Below, in pieces: positions 26,008 through 40,800 of a stretch of DNA of 64,000 nucleotides. A program made the position numbers and the translations under genes. The stretch comes from Pegea sp. RAD2-039. Taxonomy: Eukaryota; Chordata; Thaliacea; Salpida; Salpidae. Below the pieces are notes generated by a model. The model was given only the letters and a program-made list of their open reading frames with translations. It was not told where the DNA came from and did not search any database. Position 1 is the stretch's first letter. Each line of letters starts with the position of its first letter. Location of the stretch: the NCBI GenBank assembly GCA_034620365.1, contig JAQGEQ010000048.1, positions 1,240,001-1,304,000 of the forward strand. The letters are read 5' to 3'.

Positions 26008-29000
26008 TTAGGAAAATCTTGAACGATTATCAGGGGTAGATTCATAGTAAGATGTCAACTCTGCTTTATCACGTGATGATGAAAACGGACGGTGATTGGG
26101 ACTTATGTAGCCAGGAGAATTTAAGTTATAGTAACGGCGTAACATAGTTAAAAACACATTTCGACGAGCAGACTCAAACGCTACAGCCATTGGGTTTAAG
26201 TGAGTGAAAACATTTGGAATAATTGATCTCTCATCATAAGGTTCACTGACATTTAAAGCTGGAGGATTTATTGACTCAACTACCAGTTTTTCGTCGTCTT
26301 CATCTGACTTAAGAAGTGAATCAATAGTAAAACAGTTTGGTCGTGTCACGTGACTAGCTTCCGAATGCGATTTAAAGTCTACTTCGTCAAGATGAAGACT
26401 CTCAGCAGTTTCAGTTGAGCTTTTAGGAGCTGTTACTTGAGATGAGATACTTGGAGATTCAAACTCTGAGGAGCAGCTTGCTTCATGTGTTGGTTTAGAA
26501 ATTCTTCTTCGTTTTCTTGCCCTTCTTTGCCGTTCTCTTTCTTCTATCTCTTCCTGGTCCATCGGCGTGCCTTTGAAAAATTCAACTTTTATCTTAATCG
26601 AAATTAAGATTAAAGAACAAAATTAAAGAAAAGGATTTTTATTTAGTTATTTTTGTTTCAATTTTTCAATATTAATTATTCAGTTGGCCCCACAAAATTG
26701 AAAAGTAATCAAAATTACCAAATTATAAAATCTATTTTAAAATATACTTTTTTTAACTTGAATTTCTTGTTTTAATTAATATCTTTTATATTTTACAGAA
26801 AGATGTTAATCTGAAGATGATGAATAATGAAGATAACAAGGTTTCTTTTCACTAATGCTATTTGTAAATTTACCGGAACAAGTAGAAACTTTTGCATTTC
26901 TTGGGGGTCTTCCAGGAGACTTCTTGGTGTTTTCTCTTTTTCTCCATTTTGCTCTACGGTTCTGGAACCATACCTTTATTAACATTTTTATTGTTATTGT
27001 ATAGTTCTATAAACTACAACTACCAACAAATTAGTTAAATCGGTTTAAAAGGTCATAAAACGAAAAAAAAAAGAATAAATTAGAACAAGAAAAGAATCTT
27101 CATGACCATGAACTACACTTAGAAAATTAGAATCATTTCAGTGATTTGAAACTGACTACTGCTTTGAATAAAGCTACGTTTAAATTATTCAGTTGAATTT
27201 ACATTTGATACATTTAAAGTGATCAAAAACTATTAATTTAAAATCAGAAAGCTTAGTCAGTTAGTCTTTAAAATTCTCTGAAAAAAATCTTTAAAAAGTA
27301 ATGACAAAGTTAAGTAGTGAGTGTTTATTTAGAATATAACTATATATATATAAATTTTTATATAAAATTAAATATTAATTTCCAATTATTGCTAATTTTT
27401 AGTAAAAAGATAAAAAAGCCAGTTAGCAACCACAAAAGCTTTCACTTTTATTTTAATCTGTTTTTCTCATGAACTTTTTCAACTACTTTGCACGAAGCTT
27501 TTCGAGTGAATTAAGTGAGGTAATTACATATGAATGATGAAAATAGCATTAAAACATGAGAAAAAACCTTCACCATTTTCTCTTTCATGTCCCACATCAA
27601 ATAGAGACAATGAGCTGTAAATAAGTTGAAATTGTACTTGAAACAAACTAAATCTTTTTATATCATACAGAACGCATGAAATTTATTTCAAAGAAAAGCG
27701 GTGTTAATCAAAACCATTTGTTCTATGAGTAACCTTATGACCTCTTAATAAATAATGATCTTATTTATCTTTCAGAAATCAATTGTCTCATTCAAGTATG
27801 TTCGGATCAAACATCAAGTAATTTTGAGATCAAACCCAAGGTGCTAGGATTTATCTTTAAGCTGTCGGATAATATGTAAAGGACTGACTAATAAGCTTCT
27901 TTGGTTAGAAAAAATAAAGTTTTTTTTTAAATATTAAGTTGTTATAAAGTTTAATTTTAGACTCAATCAACTTTTGTGTACTTTGTTTAATTCTCAACCA
28001 ATACATTACAATTCGAAAAGAATTTTAAATATTTTAGTCCTGTGTTTATAGTTGCTGTGTTTATAAATACAAAGCAAAATATTATTTTTTCTTGAATTCG
28101 ACAAAAATACAGTGGATGCTTGTAAAAATCCATAATATTTTGAAAGCTAATTTTACGTAAAAACTTCATAAATTTAAAAATTAATTGAAGCCAAAAGCAC
28201 CATTGAAATGATTAAAGTAAAACTAAAAATATTGAATTTCCTAATAAGTTAAAAACTAAACAATTTGTAAGCAAAGTCAATATTTTACACTGAAAGTTTA
28301 AGATTTAATATTGGATTTAAATCAGTAAAAGTGGTAGGATAAAAATATGGCTAATTCTAATTTCATTTAGCAGTAAATGTTCAATATTATCTTGTAAGTA
28401 TTTGAAGTTTTGCTGTTAGAAAATACCGTAAAGTTAGATAAAAGTTTTTTTGATTAAATCCCTAATTAGTTAACTCATTTTTTGTATAATTATATTCGAA
28501 CAATAAAACTTTCAGTTGCTTGGTCTGTTTGTTGACAGATTCAGATAAAACATTTTATTAAATAAATTTTTTACTAAAATTGTAGTTTGTAGTTGAATTC
28601 GTTCTGCTAATGAGGCTTATAAAATAATAAAATAATACTTTTTAGATTTCACTACATTAACTAGATAAAACAAAACAACATTCACAAATTTTGTTCGAAA
28701 TGCCATAAATAAATTTTTAAAACAATTTAATGCTGCCATTTAAAAATGTTCAACACAAATTTAGTTTAGTAGAAAATTTTCTAAATTTTAACAATCAAAA
28801 ATTTGTTTTACAAATCTTTAGTAATAGAAATTTAATTTCAAATAAACTGAACCATCATCAATATATAATCATGCTGCAGAGTTTCAAACTTATATATATC
28901 ATATTTCATAAGGCCCTAAATACTTAAACTATAAGTAAAAATTAAACTTAGAAAGTAAATTAATGATCTAATGTCGGTTCTTAAAATAATTATTCATTAA

Positions 29001-31969
29001 ATAAACTTGTTGTATGATTATGTTTTATCAATGATACATAAAGGAATTTGTAATACTTGAACTCTAGATTCAGCAAGATCCAACTTCAACGCCAGAGCTT
29101 CTCTTGCAAATACATCTGGATAATGAGAATCTCCAAAAGATTTTTCAAGTTCATCGAGTTGCCAGCAAGTAAAGTTAGTTCTTGTTCGACGACGCTTATA
29201 TTGCATTTCATCGAAAACATCTGAAGTAATTACAAATTGAATTTGTTCTTAAATATTTTCTTGGAGATCTGATTAAGTAGATTTTAGTTTATTGATTTTT
29301 ATAATTTTGTTATTTGTTGTAAAATCTGTATTCCAAACTCTAAACAATGAGAAAGTGATTAAAAAACGATGTGCTCGAATAAAAGGCAACAAGTACTCCT
29401 GAGTTCTTTAAAAAGATGTATTATGACCTGATACTTTTAAAGTGAATCTATTGTAATAGAAGAAAACAAATTTAAAGTCAAGCATCAAAGCAAACAAAAC
29501 ATAGCACTTCATACAATTAAGAAATGATAACTACTACTATAAGCTCTTTAATTCTTTAACAAGATGCCACAAATTAATCATTGTATATAATATAAATGCA
29601 TATTATCATCGAAAACTTAACCAATCGAAAACTAAAATGAAACCATTTTGTTTAGAAATATAAACTTAGAAAAGTACAATAAAGATGTAATGCTTCGCTT
29701 TGAATTGATCTGAAAAAGATCATACAAATCCAATATTTACATCTACCCATAATAATGACCATGAAACATTGCGGCAGAACAGAGTTCAATAAACCATTTT
29801 TGTTTGAGTGCTCAACTAGTCATATTATGTTCAAAAAACGCCGACCAAAAATCTTTACATAAGATTTAGCTTGAACACATCGACACAATTGTTATAATGG
29901 TTTATAATAGTTTTCGTGTAATTTCATTTTTAGCTTTTGATTTCATTTACAAGCTAAATAGTTTTAGTTCAATACTTAAAGTCTAAAGTACTTTTTCTCT
30001 TATAAATAGAAATGATTTTAAGTACAAATATATATTGTAAAGTTTTTTCTACTTCATAATTCTTTAGAGCATGTTTTTATTTTCAGCTTTTAGTTGATTT
30101 GAGAAACAACCAATCAACATGGTGGCTTTCTATGTTAATTAAATGTTTATAAACAAATGTATTTTGTAACATAAATTAAGCTAATGAGAGGCATGAATCA
30201 ATCTTGAAAAAATCATTCATCTTTAAAATTTACCTAACAGTACACATATCAAATAAGATATCTAAATAACTACAAAAATGTATAATAAAAATCGGGCTTT
30301 GTAGCATAATAACAAACCTAATTTTGGAGTATTTAGCATTAAATGTTGATGAGATAGTCTTGACAGTGATTGTAAATATATATTGGTTTGTTCGACTTCC
30401 TGATATCGATTCCAATATTGAAATGAAGTAGAAGGAGCTTGTGTCTAAGGAGTAACATTTGTTATATATACATCTAAATTTCATATATAAAAAAATTTTT
30501 TTCCGATAATTAGATACAACAGACTCCGAAAACAAATATTCTTATATCATTTTTATACATTTAAATTTAGTAATATTCTTAATTTTATAAACTTTAAACA
30601 GAAATAATTATTTAAAATTATTTATTCGACAATCTTAAGAAGAAGTTAAAAAAAAAATCTTCAAATCAGAAACAGTTTTAAACCTCGCCTAATTTCTTAT
30701 ACATTGTTCAATGTTAACAGTATCTGATACAAATGAATAGTTACACAAATTCTGCAAGTGTATATAAGCTGAAAATTAAAACTTAATGAAATTTAAGTGA
30801 CTCTTTGAATAATAACACACAAAATCATTTTACTTTTTGTTCAAAATCGACTTTATTAGAATATTTAAACTAAATTAAAGCTGGCTTTTAATAAGGCTTT
30901 TGCAATTTCGCTAGTTTGTACTTTGAACTTTTGTCACGTGACATGTTTTTAAACTTTTTACTTCTTTCTATTAACTATAATTATTATTTTAAGAATAACT
31001 TAACTGATAATTTTATATCGATATTATACAAATATAAGTAAATAACCATATGAATAAAGTAACATAAAATATAGAAATCTAGTATCAAATAAAAAGCACT
31101 AATAAAAAATGATTATAGTTTAGGCTTAGTTTTTTTATTTTATAATAACATATTTGGCCCTCAAAAGAAAACATATAATGAAAATAAAATTAATTTGTTT
31201 TGAAACTGTTTAAACTCATGACTAACTGAGCAGAAATAAAGTTACTTGAAAACATTAAGTTTAATTCTTTAAAAAATAGATCATGATTATTTGATAAAAA
31301 CTGTTAAATAAAAAAAATTATTATTTGAAACGCCTACCAAATAAAATTATTCATTTCTATATTTTTACAAATTATAAAAACAGTTTTGGAAATTTTACTA
31401 GTTCATTTTTACTGTTGTTTTAAGTAAAATATATTTCCCAAAAAGTTTCTGCTAAATTATGAAACTATCTTATACTTTTATTAGTTTTTATGAAAACTAA
31501 ATATCTACAAGAAATAGAATAAATCCGGTTAGTCATGAGCACCTGTAGAAAGCTATACGCTTCATAAGTTATTTATTTAATTAACATTTAGCTTACAAAA
31601 GCTTTTGATAAAGTTTTTGCAAATATTTTACAATTTTTGTCAATTTCTTATTTTTCATTTTGATAAACTATTTAAAGTATTTTGAAGTTTTCAGAAAACA
31701 AATTTTTAGCTTGTATATTTCAATAAAGCTACAGTTTGTTGTGTTTATTTAACATCTTAGTTTGTAGCAATAGTTTATTTCATCTTTCATTGTAAAGAAC
31801 ATTTTGAAAGTTACTTTTATCAAGGAAAGTAAAATAAAAAAAAACATTCAATTCAAAATTAAAAGCCAAAATTAATTTAAATATTAATTAGTAAAAACAT
31901 AATAATTTCCAATTTCAATGTATTTTTAAATAAACTTACTGGACACACATGGTTATGTTGATTCATCAT
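26008..31969 (-). CDS. unc-4: UNC-4/UNCX paired-like homeobox transcription factor
   Basis: Five exons (minus strand): 31940-31969, 30318-30444, 29057-29220, 26874-26973, 26008-26570; phases agree and give 327 residues. A homeodomain at about residues 62-121 is split by an intron just before WFQNRRAKW; it has glutamine at position 50. The stretch SHYPDVF and the block after the homeodomain ([14 protein letters not shown], then [12 protein letters not shown]) are hallmarks of UNC-4/UNCX, so the ortholog call is firm. UNC-4 specifies neuron identity, largely as a repressor. A candidate eh1 motif, FTIDSLL (residues 221-227), could recruit Groucho. A serine-rich linker and a C-terminal tail follow. 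The first two exons are supported only by open frame, splice sites and phase. The long introns contrast with ACC and may hold regulatory DNA. Confidence 0.92.
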
Positions 31970-34900
31970 CTTTATACTTGATCAAAAATTTGCTACGTTT
32001 AATTACATCAAAGGCCTAAATGTCACTATACTCTGAAAAAAACCTAATAGTGATATCGCAAAACATTAATCATGCTTTTTATGAAATATTGTTTTTATTA
32101 GATTGATGTAGAATGTTTAGATAATAATGTTTGTTAGAAAGATATGTTAGAAAAGTAGCTATCTACAAGCTAGTAATATATTAGATTTCAATCTTGATTG
32201 AAGAATATAGTAATCTCTTAACAATTTGAAGTGAGTTAAATGAATACCATTATACTAAAATAAAATAATCTGATATAAAGATCAACCATTAAAATAAAGT
32301 TACATTGACAATACTTCAGGGTTTTCACAAAGTAATTGTAAATTAACGGTGTATCAGTAAAAATTGTACATTACATGAATAAAAAAGTGAACTTATCTTT
32401 TTAGTTATAAAAGTTTTTGCTTTGAATAAGTTTATTTTCTACAACTCTACTTCTAATGAAAGAACAAGTGACCTATTATTAAAAGTATTATTTTGAAATA
32501 TAATACTTTATAAATAAAAAAATTTTACAAAAGCTTTATTTTGTAAGTGATATAAAAGTTAAACAACTCTAAATTAAAAAAAAAACATCTAGCAATTTTG
32601 AGTAATATTATAAATAATTTAGACCTCAATGTAAAATTTATTTAGATAAAAAGCAGTTTCATCAAAGCTATCAATTCTTGCTCAGTTTTATTATGTCCTC
32701 AGCTTTAATCATCTAAACTACATACCATAAAAAGTTTTATAAGTTTAAGTAACTCTCAATTTTTTAATATTTTGATCCAAAAAGCAACTTTAAAACTTGA
32801 ACAACATAAACTTACTTCTTTTTCATAATTGCTAAAAGCAAATTTACAAGAGAACACAACAACATGCAAAATTCAGAGAAATGAATATCACTATCTTTAG
32901 TATCCTTACTTAACCTTCGTAAATGAATGACTCACAACTTTTTTTGTCTTTAGAGCAACACAAAAAAAGTTGTACAATGTGATTTAAATTTGTGGCATGT
33001 AACTGATAATTTGGCCATGTGTTCTGTTGTCGTAACCTTATCCGCACAGAAATAACAACAAAAATCTCAGAATGTGATGTGGATATATAGGCCTATTATG
33101 GCTTTAAATAAATCTCAACTGCACCGTCATCTAACTATTGGTTTGCAATGACATATTTAAGTTGACGTAGAAGTTCTTAGTCGCTTCGCCAAACACCATC
33201 AAATCTTCTCTTCTCTCATTTAGATACTTTTACAAACTATTAAATGATACACAGCAAAATCGTGTACAACATTATCCCAGTTCTATGTTACTCAGTTATT
33301 ATCTTACGGCAATTTCTCTTTCTTCATACCCACAATCGCTCGCAACAAAGCTGGTGGCTTTAGGCGGAAATTAGGCAGCCATCTATCCCCTACTTGCAGT
33401 ATCATGCACAGGGCCAATGTTTCATATATTCTACCACCTTGGGCTTGGTAATTTTCCGCTAATTTTTTTTCTCGGGTATTGCAGAAACAGGTTTTTTTGA
33501 AAGTGCGTGAATCGAACTCGAGTCTTGACTGCAAAGGTCGCCGAAATATTCTCCTTAAAAGTGGGAGCTCTTGTGAAATGTTTAACTGCTTCACGGGGAT
33601 TTAGACTTGCACATGTTGATGCTTTATTCAATTACAGGTCTGTTATTTATTCAAGCGAAACAATATCACAATTAGGAAACGACCGTGAGAAAAAAAACTA
33701 AAATTTATCTTGTTTAAATGATCAAGCCTAAAAGCCATGAGAGCGATTTGTAGATTTTTTAAGCTAAGCAGGAACTACTAATCTATGAGATTTGATAAGT
33801 TATTCAAGCATTTCCCGCATAAAAGAAAATGTATTAACATTCCTAATGATAAAACGTAGGTAAAAATAACTTACATATACAAGCTGCTATCTATCTTTCT
33901 TTAAAGCAACAATTATTAATCAGATTACATAAAATATTTGAACCTAAGCCCAACTCTAAGAAGTAATAGCTTTATGCTAATCAAGGAATTAATAAGAAAA
34001 TAAAGATCATTGCTAAAGATTGAATTTCTCAAATGAAGATTTAAGTTGAAACTGTTTATAAAAGCTAACATGCTCACGCTGGTGGACAAATTGTTTTCAG
34101 CGGAAAAACTGAGGAGTATTTTTCAATTATTATTTCGAAACTGACGTTAGTTTTTAAGATGGAGTTTTATTTATAAAAAATTTAGACCTTAGTTATATAG
34201 GATGGATTTCAAAAATGCATTAGAATCAGACAAGATTGTTTTATTTTTGCGCCATTTACAATCATGATGTATTAATAGCCAAAAATATCTCAAAGTCTAT
34301 TTATTCTGTAGTCGAAAATTTGATGAAATAGCTCCCAATGATTTGGTACAGCATTTCGATTGAGTTTGAATAAGGACAGATTAAATTGAACTTACATATT
34401 TTTAAACAAAGTTGTTTTTTTAAGATGTTTGCTTGTATGACATACATTCCTTTATAAAGTTCTAGTCTGTTATTATGTCTTCATTCCATATATCTCAATA
34501 CCTTTCTAGCATAAACTCGATGTCTCTGTAGAAGCTTTTTCTCTGTTTTTACTGTAATCTTCCAAATTAATAAGAAATTAATAAATATTTTCTTCACTAA
34601 TTCTTTATAAGTGATTACCATGAAAATTTTTTACAGTATCTTTTAAATGCATTAAGATAAGTTTATTCATCAACATACAAATCTGAGGCTATTCAAAAAT
34701 ATCAACTTTTTATTTGACAGAAGAGAAAATTAACTGTATATGTGTTCCAAGTATATAAACCATATTTGATGGGCGAATATGATGTGCTTGGAAATTAATC
34801 AAATTCCTTCGAAGAGAAGAAATATGGTCATTTTGTGAACTTACGCTTACCATGAAAAAAATAATTTTATCAACATAGATGAGTTACTAACAGCCTTATA

Positions 34901-36139
34901 GTAGATATTTTGATAGTAAGATTGTATGTTTTTCCATCATGTTAGAATGTCCAACATATAAAATTCTGTTTCCGTTGTTTAAAAGTTTTGTCACAAATTA
35001 AGTAGAAAGTAAAGCAATTTTTTTCATGGTATATATTTTGAGCTAAAATCAAGAATTTTGATTAATTTTTAAATATGCATGTCTTCAAGACGACAGATTA
35101 TTTAGGAATACTCATTATGAATAATTTATAAGATCTCCAGAGAAACGATCTTAGATGATTTGCCAATTTGTTTATATTTTGTTGATCGGTAGTTATGATT
35201 TTTAGGCGATTGTTTTGTTATATAATAATTTTATGCTGCTAGGTGCTGCTGCTTCGAAATGACATTCTAATAACCAGCGACGTTTCGATACTTTTATCGG
35301 TCACTTTTATAATTTTTTCGTAAGTTTTCAGCTCTTAGCTAGATTTGAAAAGAAATTTTGCTTTCAAGCTTCAAAACAATTAAAAACCATACTCTACAGT
35401 AATGAAAACGAAAACTCATAAAGTTTTAACTTTGATAATAAAAAAGATGCAAACTAAATGCTTAAATTACCGAACTTCAGAAACCCTTGAATTATTATAT
35501 CATAATTTACAACTTAATTGCAAAAAAAATTTGTAAATTAAATTTCAAAATTAAATACCACTTGAAGTCTTTGCTAGAAGCCAAAAATGCAGACCCAAGA
35601 TATTTCTAACACTATTTTCATGAATTTTTAAGAGTTAAAGTTACTTGTAGTTTAAGATTGTAAGCAACTCGGATTACATAAATAGAAAAGATAAGAAAAA
35701 TAAAAAAGCTTGCAATTATTCCGATTCTAAATTAATCAGATTATTATGATGGTATTGGTAATATATAATGATGATGATTATCATATTTTAGTGGTTTCAT
35801 CCTTGCTTATCATCAAGTAAAAAGAATATAAAAAGCCATTTGACTCATTTTTTACGACAGCAAGCTGATGTTAAGGTTTTGATTTTTTCAATTTGATATG
35901 CCATACGTTATATTTTTTGCTTTCTATATTTCCAACGGAATAGATATTATTTGTGAGAATGTGTATTAGTGGGAAGTGCTCTCTACTGGCACCCCGTTTG
36001 CATTTATTGAAATAAATGAAAATAAATAATATCTGATACTTATTGAAACCATTTAGATTTCATTTAAGAGAGCCACGTTGTCAAATACTTTAAAACTTTT
36101 CAATTAAATAATATTTACTAGAGAATTTAATATTTTTTA
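31970..36139. other. gene-poor region upstream of unc-4
   Basis: AT-rich. It probably carries the unc-4 promoter and enhancers, but none can be named. Block 33300-33620 is clearly less AT-rich, with overlapping short open frames on both strands and a tRNA-like B box on the minus strand (33497-33538); it looks like an unclassified repeat. The string CGACGTTTCGATAC near 35280 resembles the ends of some retroelements. Confidence 0.4.
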
Positions 36140-36310
36140 ATGCTTTTTGCCGATGATGCCAAACTTTTTAGTGCTAACTCAACTACTCTTCAACCTTTTT
36201 TGGGGCTTACTAACTGTGGCTTTAATTCAGACAGCTCAGGCTAGCTACCGACAAATATTTGCGCCTATCTATTTCTTCATAAGAAAGATCTTAATATCAA
36301 TAAATTATCA
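36140..36310 (+). mobile_element. reverse transcriptase fragment with FADDAKLF box
   Basis: Translation from the ATG at 36140 gives MLFADDAKLFSANSTTLQ, the catalytic YADD-type box of a jockey-like non-LTR reverse transcriptase and the residues that usually follow it. After a frameshift, LHKKDL may correspond to the LHLGKkd stretch further on. The frame breaks soon after. This is a short dead fragment, separate in type from the R2-like relic at 19-20 kb. Confidence 0.62.
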
Positions 36311-36844
36311 TTTCCAATTTCAGTTATTAAATCAGATTAATTAAAATAGATTCATTTATTATATATTAGTGATCCGTTGTTCAGACCTTGGTTAGTTTAT
36401 TGAAAAAGCTTTTACTCCATTGGGCGTGATTAAAGTTGATTAGCAGTTTGATTATGAATGAAAAGAGCTAATGAGGATGTATGAGAGATTGCGATCTTCA
36501 AAGTGATCCATGAAATTAAGATGGCAAAAACCATTAATGATTTAAAATACAAGGTCAGAAAAAAGACGTCAATACTGCAAGGATTTAATATTAACGTTAT
36601 TAAGACGGTTTTTATTTGAGGAAAAGGGTATGCCACATCTGAGGAAGAATTTCCTAATGAATAATCTTTATATGGATTCAAGCTTTATACTACTTTTTTC
36701 AAGAAGAGGGCTTCATACGGAGCAGTTAAAATTTAATTTGGGACGGGTGTATGTCGTCAAAAGCTTGAGTAATGTTAAAATATTTATTGTTTTAAAAGAT
36801 ATGAGAATTTGGGATGAAGTTTATGAACAGGACAAGACAACAGC

Positions 36845-36960
36845 TGATCACTGAAGGATATTTTAGAAAGGAATCCAAATTGATAATCAAAGAGCAAATT
36901 GTTGTTGAGAAGGTAAGTCAGAATTTTCTGTGAAATTATCAATTTACAAGCTTGGAATTT
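36845..36960 (+). repeat. dispersed repeat, copy A
   Basis: Shares an imperfect match of about 100 nt with 48065-48165: both contain a GAAAG..AATCCAAATTGAT block followed by AGTCAGAATTTTTGTGAAAT-like sequence at similar spacing. It lies a few hundred bases downstream of the reverse transcriptase scrap at 36.1 kb, so it may be the 3' part of that element family. Confidence 0.5.
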
Positions 36961-37816
36961 TATTCAAATTATAAATATATAGTGAATAATTGTTGATCAA
37001 TAATTTATTTTAGTATAACTAACAAGAAACAATGGGCTGCTAAAATGTTGATAGTCTGTACGCTACACAAAACACTTTTACACAGTCTTATTATTACTTG
37101 TACATTTTTAATACTGAATAATAAAGCTTTTTATTATTTGAATCGATTTCAAACCAAAAAGTTTATTCTTATTGTTATTGCTTTAAAACAATCTCTTCTC
37201 AAGCAATTTTATTTTTGAAAATTGTCAAAAAGTGAATTTTATTAAATAAAGTTTGTAAAACTTTAAAATAATAATCAACATATGTATAAATCTAGAAGTT
37301 TATTGCACAATTGAAAAGCAAAATTATCAAAAGTTTATAGCTTTATTAAATTGCTGTAAGCTATTTTATTTATTTCAACTAATATATTTAAAAATAAACA
37401 ATACACAACTATAGTGTAGTACTTTCTCATCTGATCTGTGCAAAAATTCTTTTGCAATTTATTGCACCAAAATTATGATTTAAAAATTATTATTATAAAA
37501 TTAATTCTACTTATACTTAATAATTGAAGTAAGATACAATTTTCATAGAAGAATTTTGTAGAAAATTGAAATATTTTCACTATTTTGTAGTAATAATTGC
37601 TATAAATTAGTTTTATAACAGTGAAAGATGAAATATTTTATCAATTTAAATTTTTATCTCTTAGATCAATATAGTTATGTATTTCTATAAGAGTTATTTT
37701 TATAACAACATTTTGTTGCCTTAAAAGTTTAATTTATCTTGACATTTTTTCATAATTTATTATTTTGAACCTTATTTCTCTAGTTCATTGTTTTTAAATA
37801 TAATACTGAATGTAAA
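36961..37816. other. intergenic, upstream of the FIRRM-like gene
   Basis: Very AT-rich. An acceptor-like tatttctctag at about 37775-37785 precedes the FIRRM start by some 35 nt, so a 5'-UTR exon may lie upstream. Nothing else identified. Confidence 0.4.
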
Positions 37817-40800
37817 ATGTCAGAATACAATGATTCATCATCTAACCTTCCTGATTTAAGTGTAAGTAATTTTTCATAAATTATTTATTTCTTAAGCTTA
37901 AAGCTATTTAATTGCCAGAAATAGCAAACAGTTATTATTTGTATTTTTATAGTTTGAAAATCTTGAAAAAGAGGATTTATCTACAATTTTAACCAAATAT
38001 GAACAAACAATAAACATATGTCATCTTTACATTAATGGAAGCAATAAAATAAAAGGATTGATTTACCTGACAAAACTTTTAGATGCTTGTCTTTTTAAGT
38101 ATTTTGTGTTTGACTCAAATTATTAGTTTACTGTAATCCATCATATCTTATATTGTTCAAAAAGCTGTTGCATTTATAATACTAGTTATTTTATAGTTTG
38201 TTTTTAATGTTTTTTTGTATTATATCAAGTTTTTACAATTGATTTAATTATTTTAGGCTTTCACAAACCTTACCTGATGAAGGCCATCTGTCAGTAAGTG
38301 TTCCTTGTTGAAACTTTAATAGCTCCTTTATAGCTGTATAAGAATCAAAGAAAAAGTTTTTAATTTTTGTTTTCATCAAATTGCTCATCAAAGAAAAAGA
38401 AAATTTCTCTCTAATTTATCCTAATCAGAAATAAAACAGCCAAACTTTCTTCATTTCATAATTTATTTAAGTAATCTTCACCAGATGGTATAATCTGTAA
38501 TTATATTTGAATCAGTTTTAAATTTGATTTTAACATAAATTCAAGATTTGTTTAGTGTGTCATATGGGTCTATATGATAACATCTTGATTTTATCTATTT
38601 AATTTACAAATTATATTTTATAAACACTTGTTTACAGACTGCAATTAAGATATTTGAATTAGCAAACATGTGTTTGCAAAAGCTTGATGGTGAAAACAAT
38701 ATTTTCAGCCTTCAACAAGATGATATGTTGCTCCATTATCTAATCAATTTGGTTTTGAAGTCTTACCACTACTGTAAGGTATAAAATGACTTTTCAAACT
38801 TGTATTTTATGTTTAATTTAATATATGAAATAAAGATACTGCCAACAATGTATTAGTTTATTAAATGTGCTAATCTTAGGAAAGTGAAGTGCTACACAAG
38901 GGTGATTTTTCGAGACTTTCTAGTACCATCAAAACATTGTTTCAAAAGACCTTTGCTTTGCAATCTTCTTGTATTTTGCACATCAACAAAACTACCGTCG
39001 AAAAATGTGATAATCAAATCATGAAACGATGTAAGTTTTTATTCTTTAGGTTTTACTTTTATCGTTACTAAATATGGTTTTTTAAATAAACAGATAAGCT
39101 AAACAAGCTACACAGGCAGTTGTTACAACAATTTTAAGTTTACCTGACGTATTTTTTTTTAGTGCTCACAAAAGTTCATGAACTAACACAAGTGGCTACG
39201 CAGATAGATGATACCTTGGTTGCTTCTTCCTGGAAATTACTTATGCTGTGCGTTCATCAATTTTATTGATAAATTGTGCAGTCACTTATAATTTGTCTAA
39301 TTTTATCTTTATGTAATCAACTAAAGTTTATTTGCTAAATTTTGTATTATAGTTGAAACTTGTAAGAAAAAAACATCTTCATATCATCTAAAAAATTAAA
39401 ATATTTGTAGAACGCTTCGGAAATTTTTGAAAACAGATTCTTATGGTTTAGTTGAAGAAGTTTATCTGTATGATCTCATGAAACTGTTTATTGAAAGTTT
39501 CAAGAATTTTCATTCGATATACATTAACAAGAAAAATGGTAAATTATTTGCGAACATTCTTTGTTCTGTTTTTATTAAAAAGTAAAAATACCATCGTATC
39601 TAATAAAATAGAAATTAACTTCTCAAAAACGTTTAAAACAAGATATTTATATTATTAAAAAATATTATTTATTTTTATTTAAACTCATTGAAAGTTGTAA
39701 CATTTTTTTTGTTTTTGAACAGATTTATCTTTGAAACCATCTCTTGCAATTCTGAAAATTTCTATTTTTTATCTTAATCAAATAAAATTTTTGCTACAAG
39801 AGATCAATTTAGATGCCATCCTAAAAACAGATCTTTATAAATTTATTCATGAGATCGCACAAATATTTTTTAGTATATGTAAGGTACTAAATTGTTGATA
39901 AATCATTTAACTTAAAGTTCCGTTGATACCTTTTAAAATGTCGATTATTTCCTCAAACTTACTTTTATCATAATTTTTTTGTTTTATGAATTTTTGCTGC
40001 TTAATAAGTTTTTCACGACTTTTGTAATCTTTCAATTTTATTTCTGATTTGCTTCTTTTCAATTACAAATTGATTTAACAAAATTTATTAAGATTTTTTT
40101 TACATTTTAACTTCATGCAAATAATTGTTTAATATTTTTCAAAGACTACTTGTAAAGAAACGTCTCAATTAGAAGCAGTTACAACTTTACTAACTTCTTT
40201 TGATCAGCTTCTGTCTGTTGCAGTGAAGCGTTCTTATTTAACAATTGCTTCATTTTCAGCAGCCACAAGTAAGACTTCAATAATTATCAGCTGGTTGTTG
40301 ATCAGTTCAATCCAAATATTTTTAAAAATATTTATTTTAATTTATATATTTTGAAAAAATCGAAATGAAATTATTATCATTTCATCGCTAAATTTGTATT
40401 TTTATTTTAAAGAGTCTAACGAAGAAGCTCTGATCAGAATTTTTATCACACTTCGAATAATAAGATCTTTCAAATATCTTTCACAAGACTCACTTTTACT
40501 CATTAATAGTTGGAAGAATGATAATTTCACAATTTTTCATCTAATTTTTACTGAAATACCAAAAAGTACTTTCCTATTTGAACTGTTTATGACTAAAATA
40601 AAACCAATTAATTTAAATCATTAGGTGATGTTACTGCGAATGTATTCTATTTATCTTTAACAAACCTGCCAATTTGTTTTTAACTTAATTTTCCGACATT
40701 TTTTTTTGTAAATAACGTTTTTTCTAGAGTTTTTATATAATTAGCTTCACTTAGATAAATCATTAGATGGTTTTAAAAGGTTCTTATACGTTTGAGATAA

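Noticed and set aside
29018..29206. Homeobox open frame taken as a complete 62-residue protein
   Set aside because: The last residues are intron read-through after SRVQ; the true continuation (WFQNRRAKW) is in the exon at 26874-26973.
30230..30535. 101-codon minus-strand open frame
   Set aside because: Wrong frame over the second unc-4 exon; the other frame joins neighbouring exons in phase.
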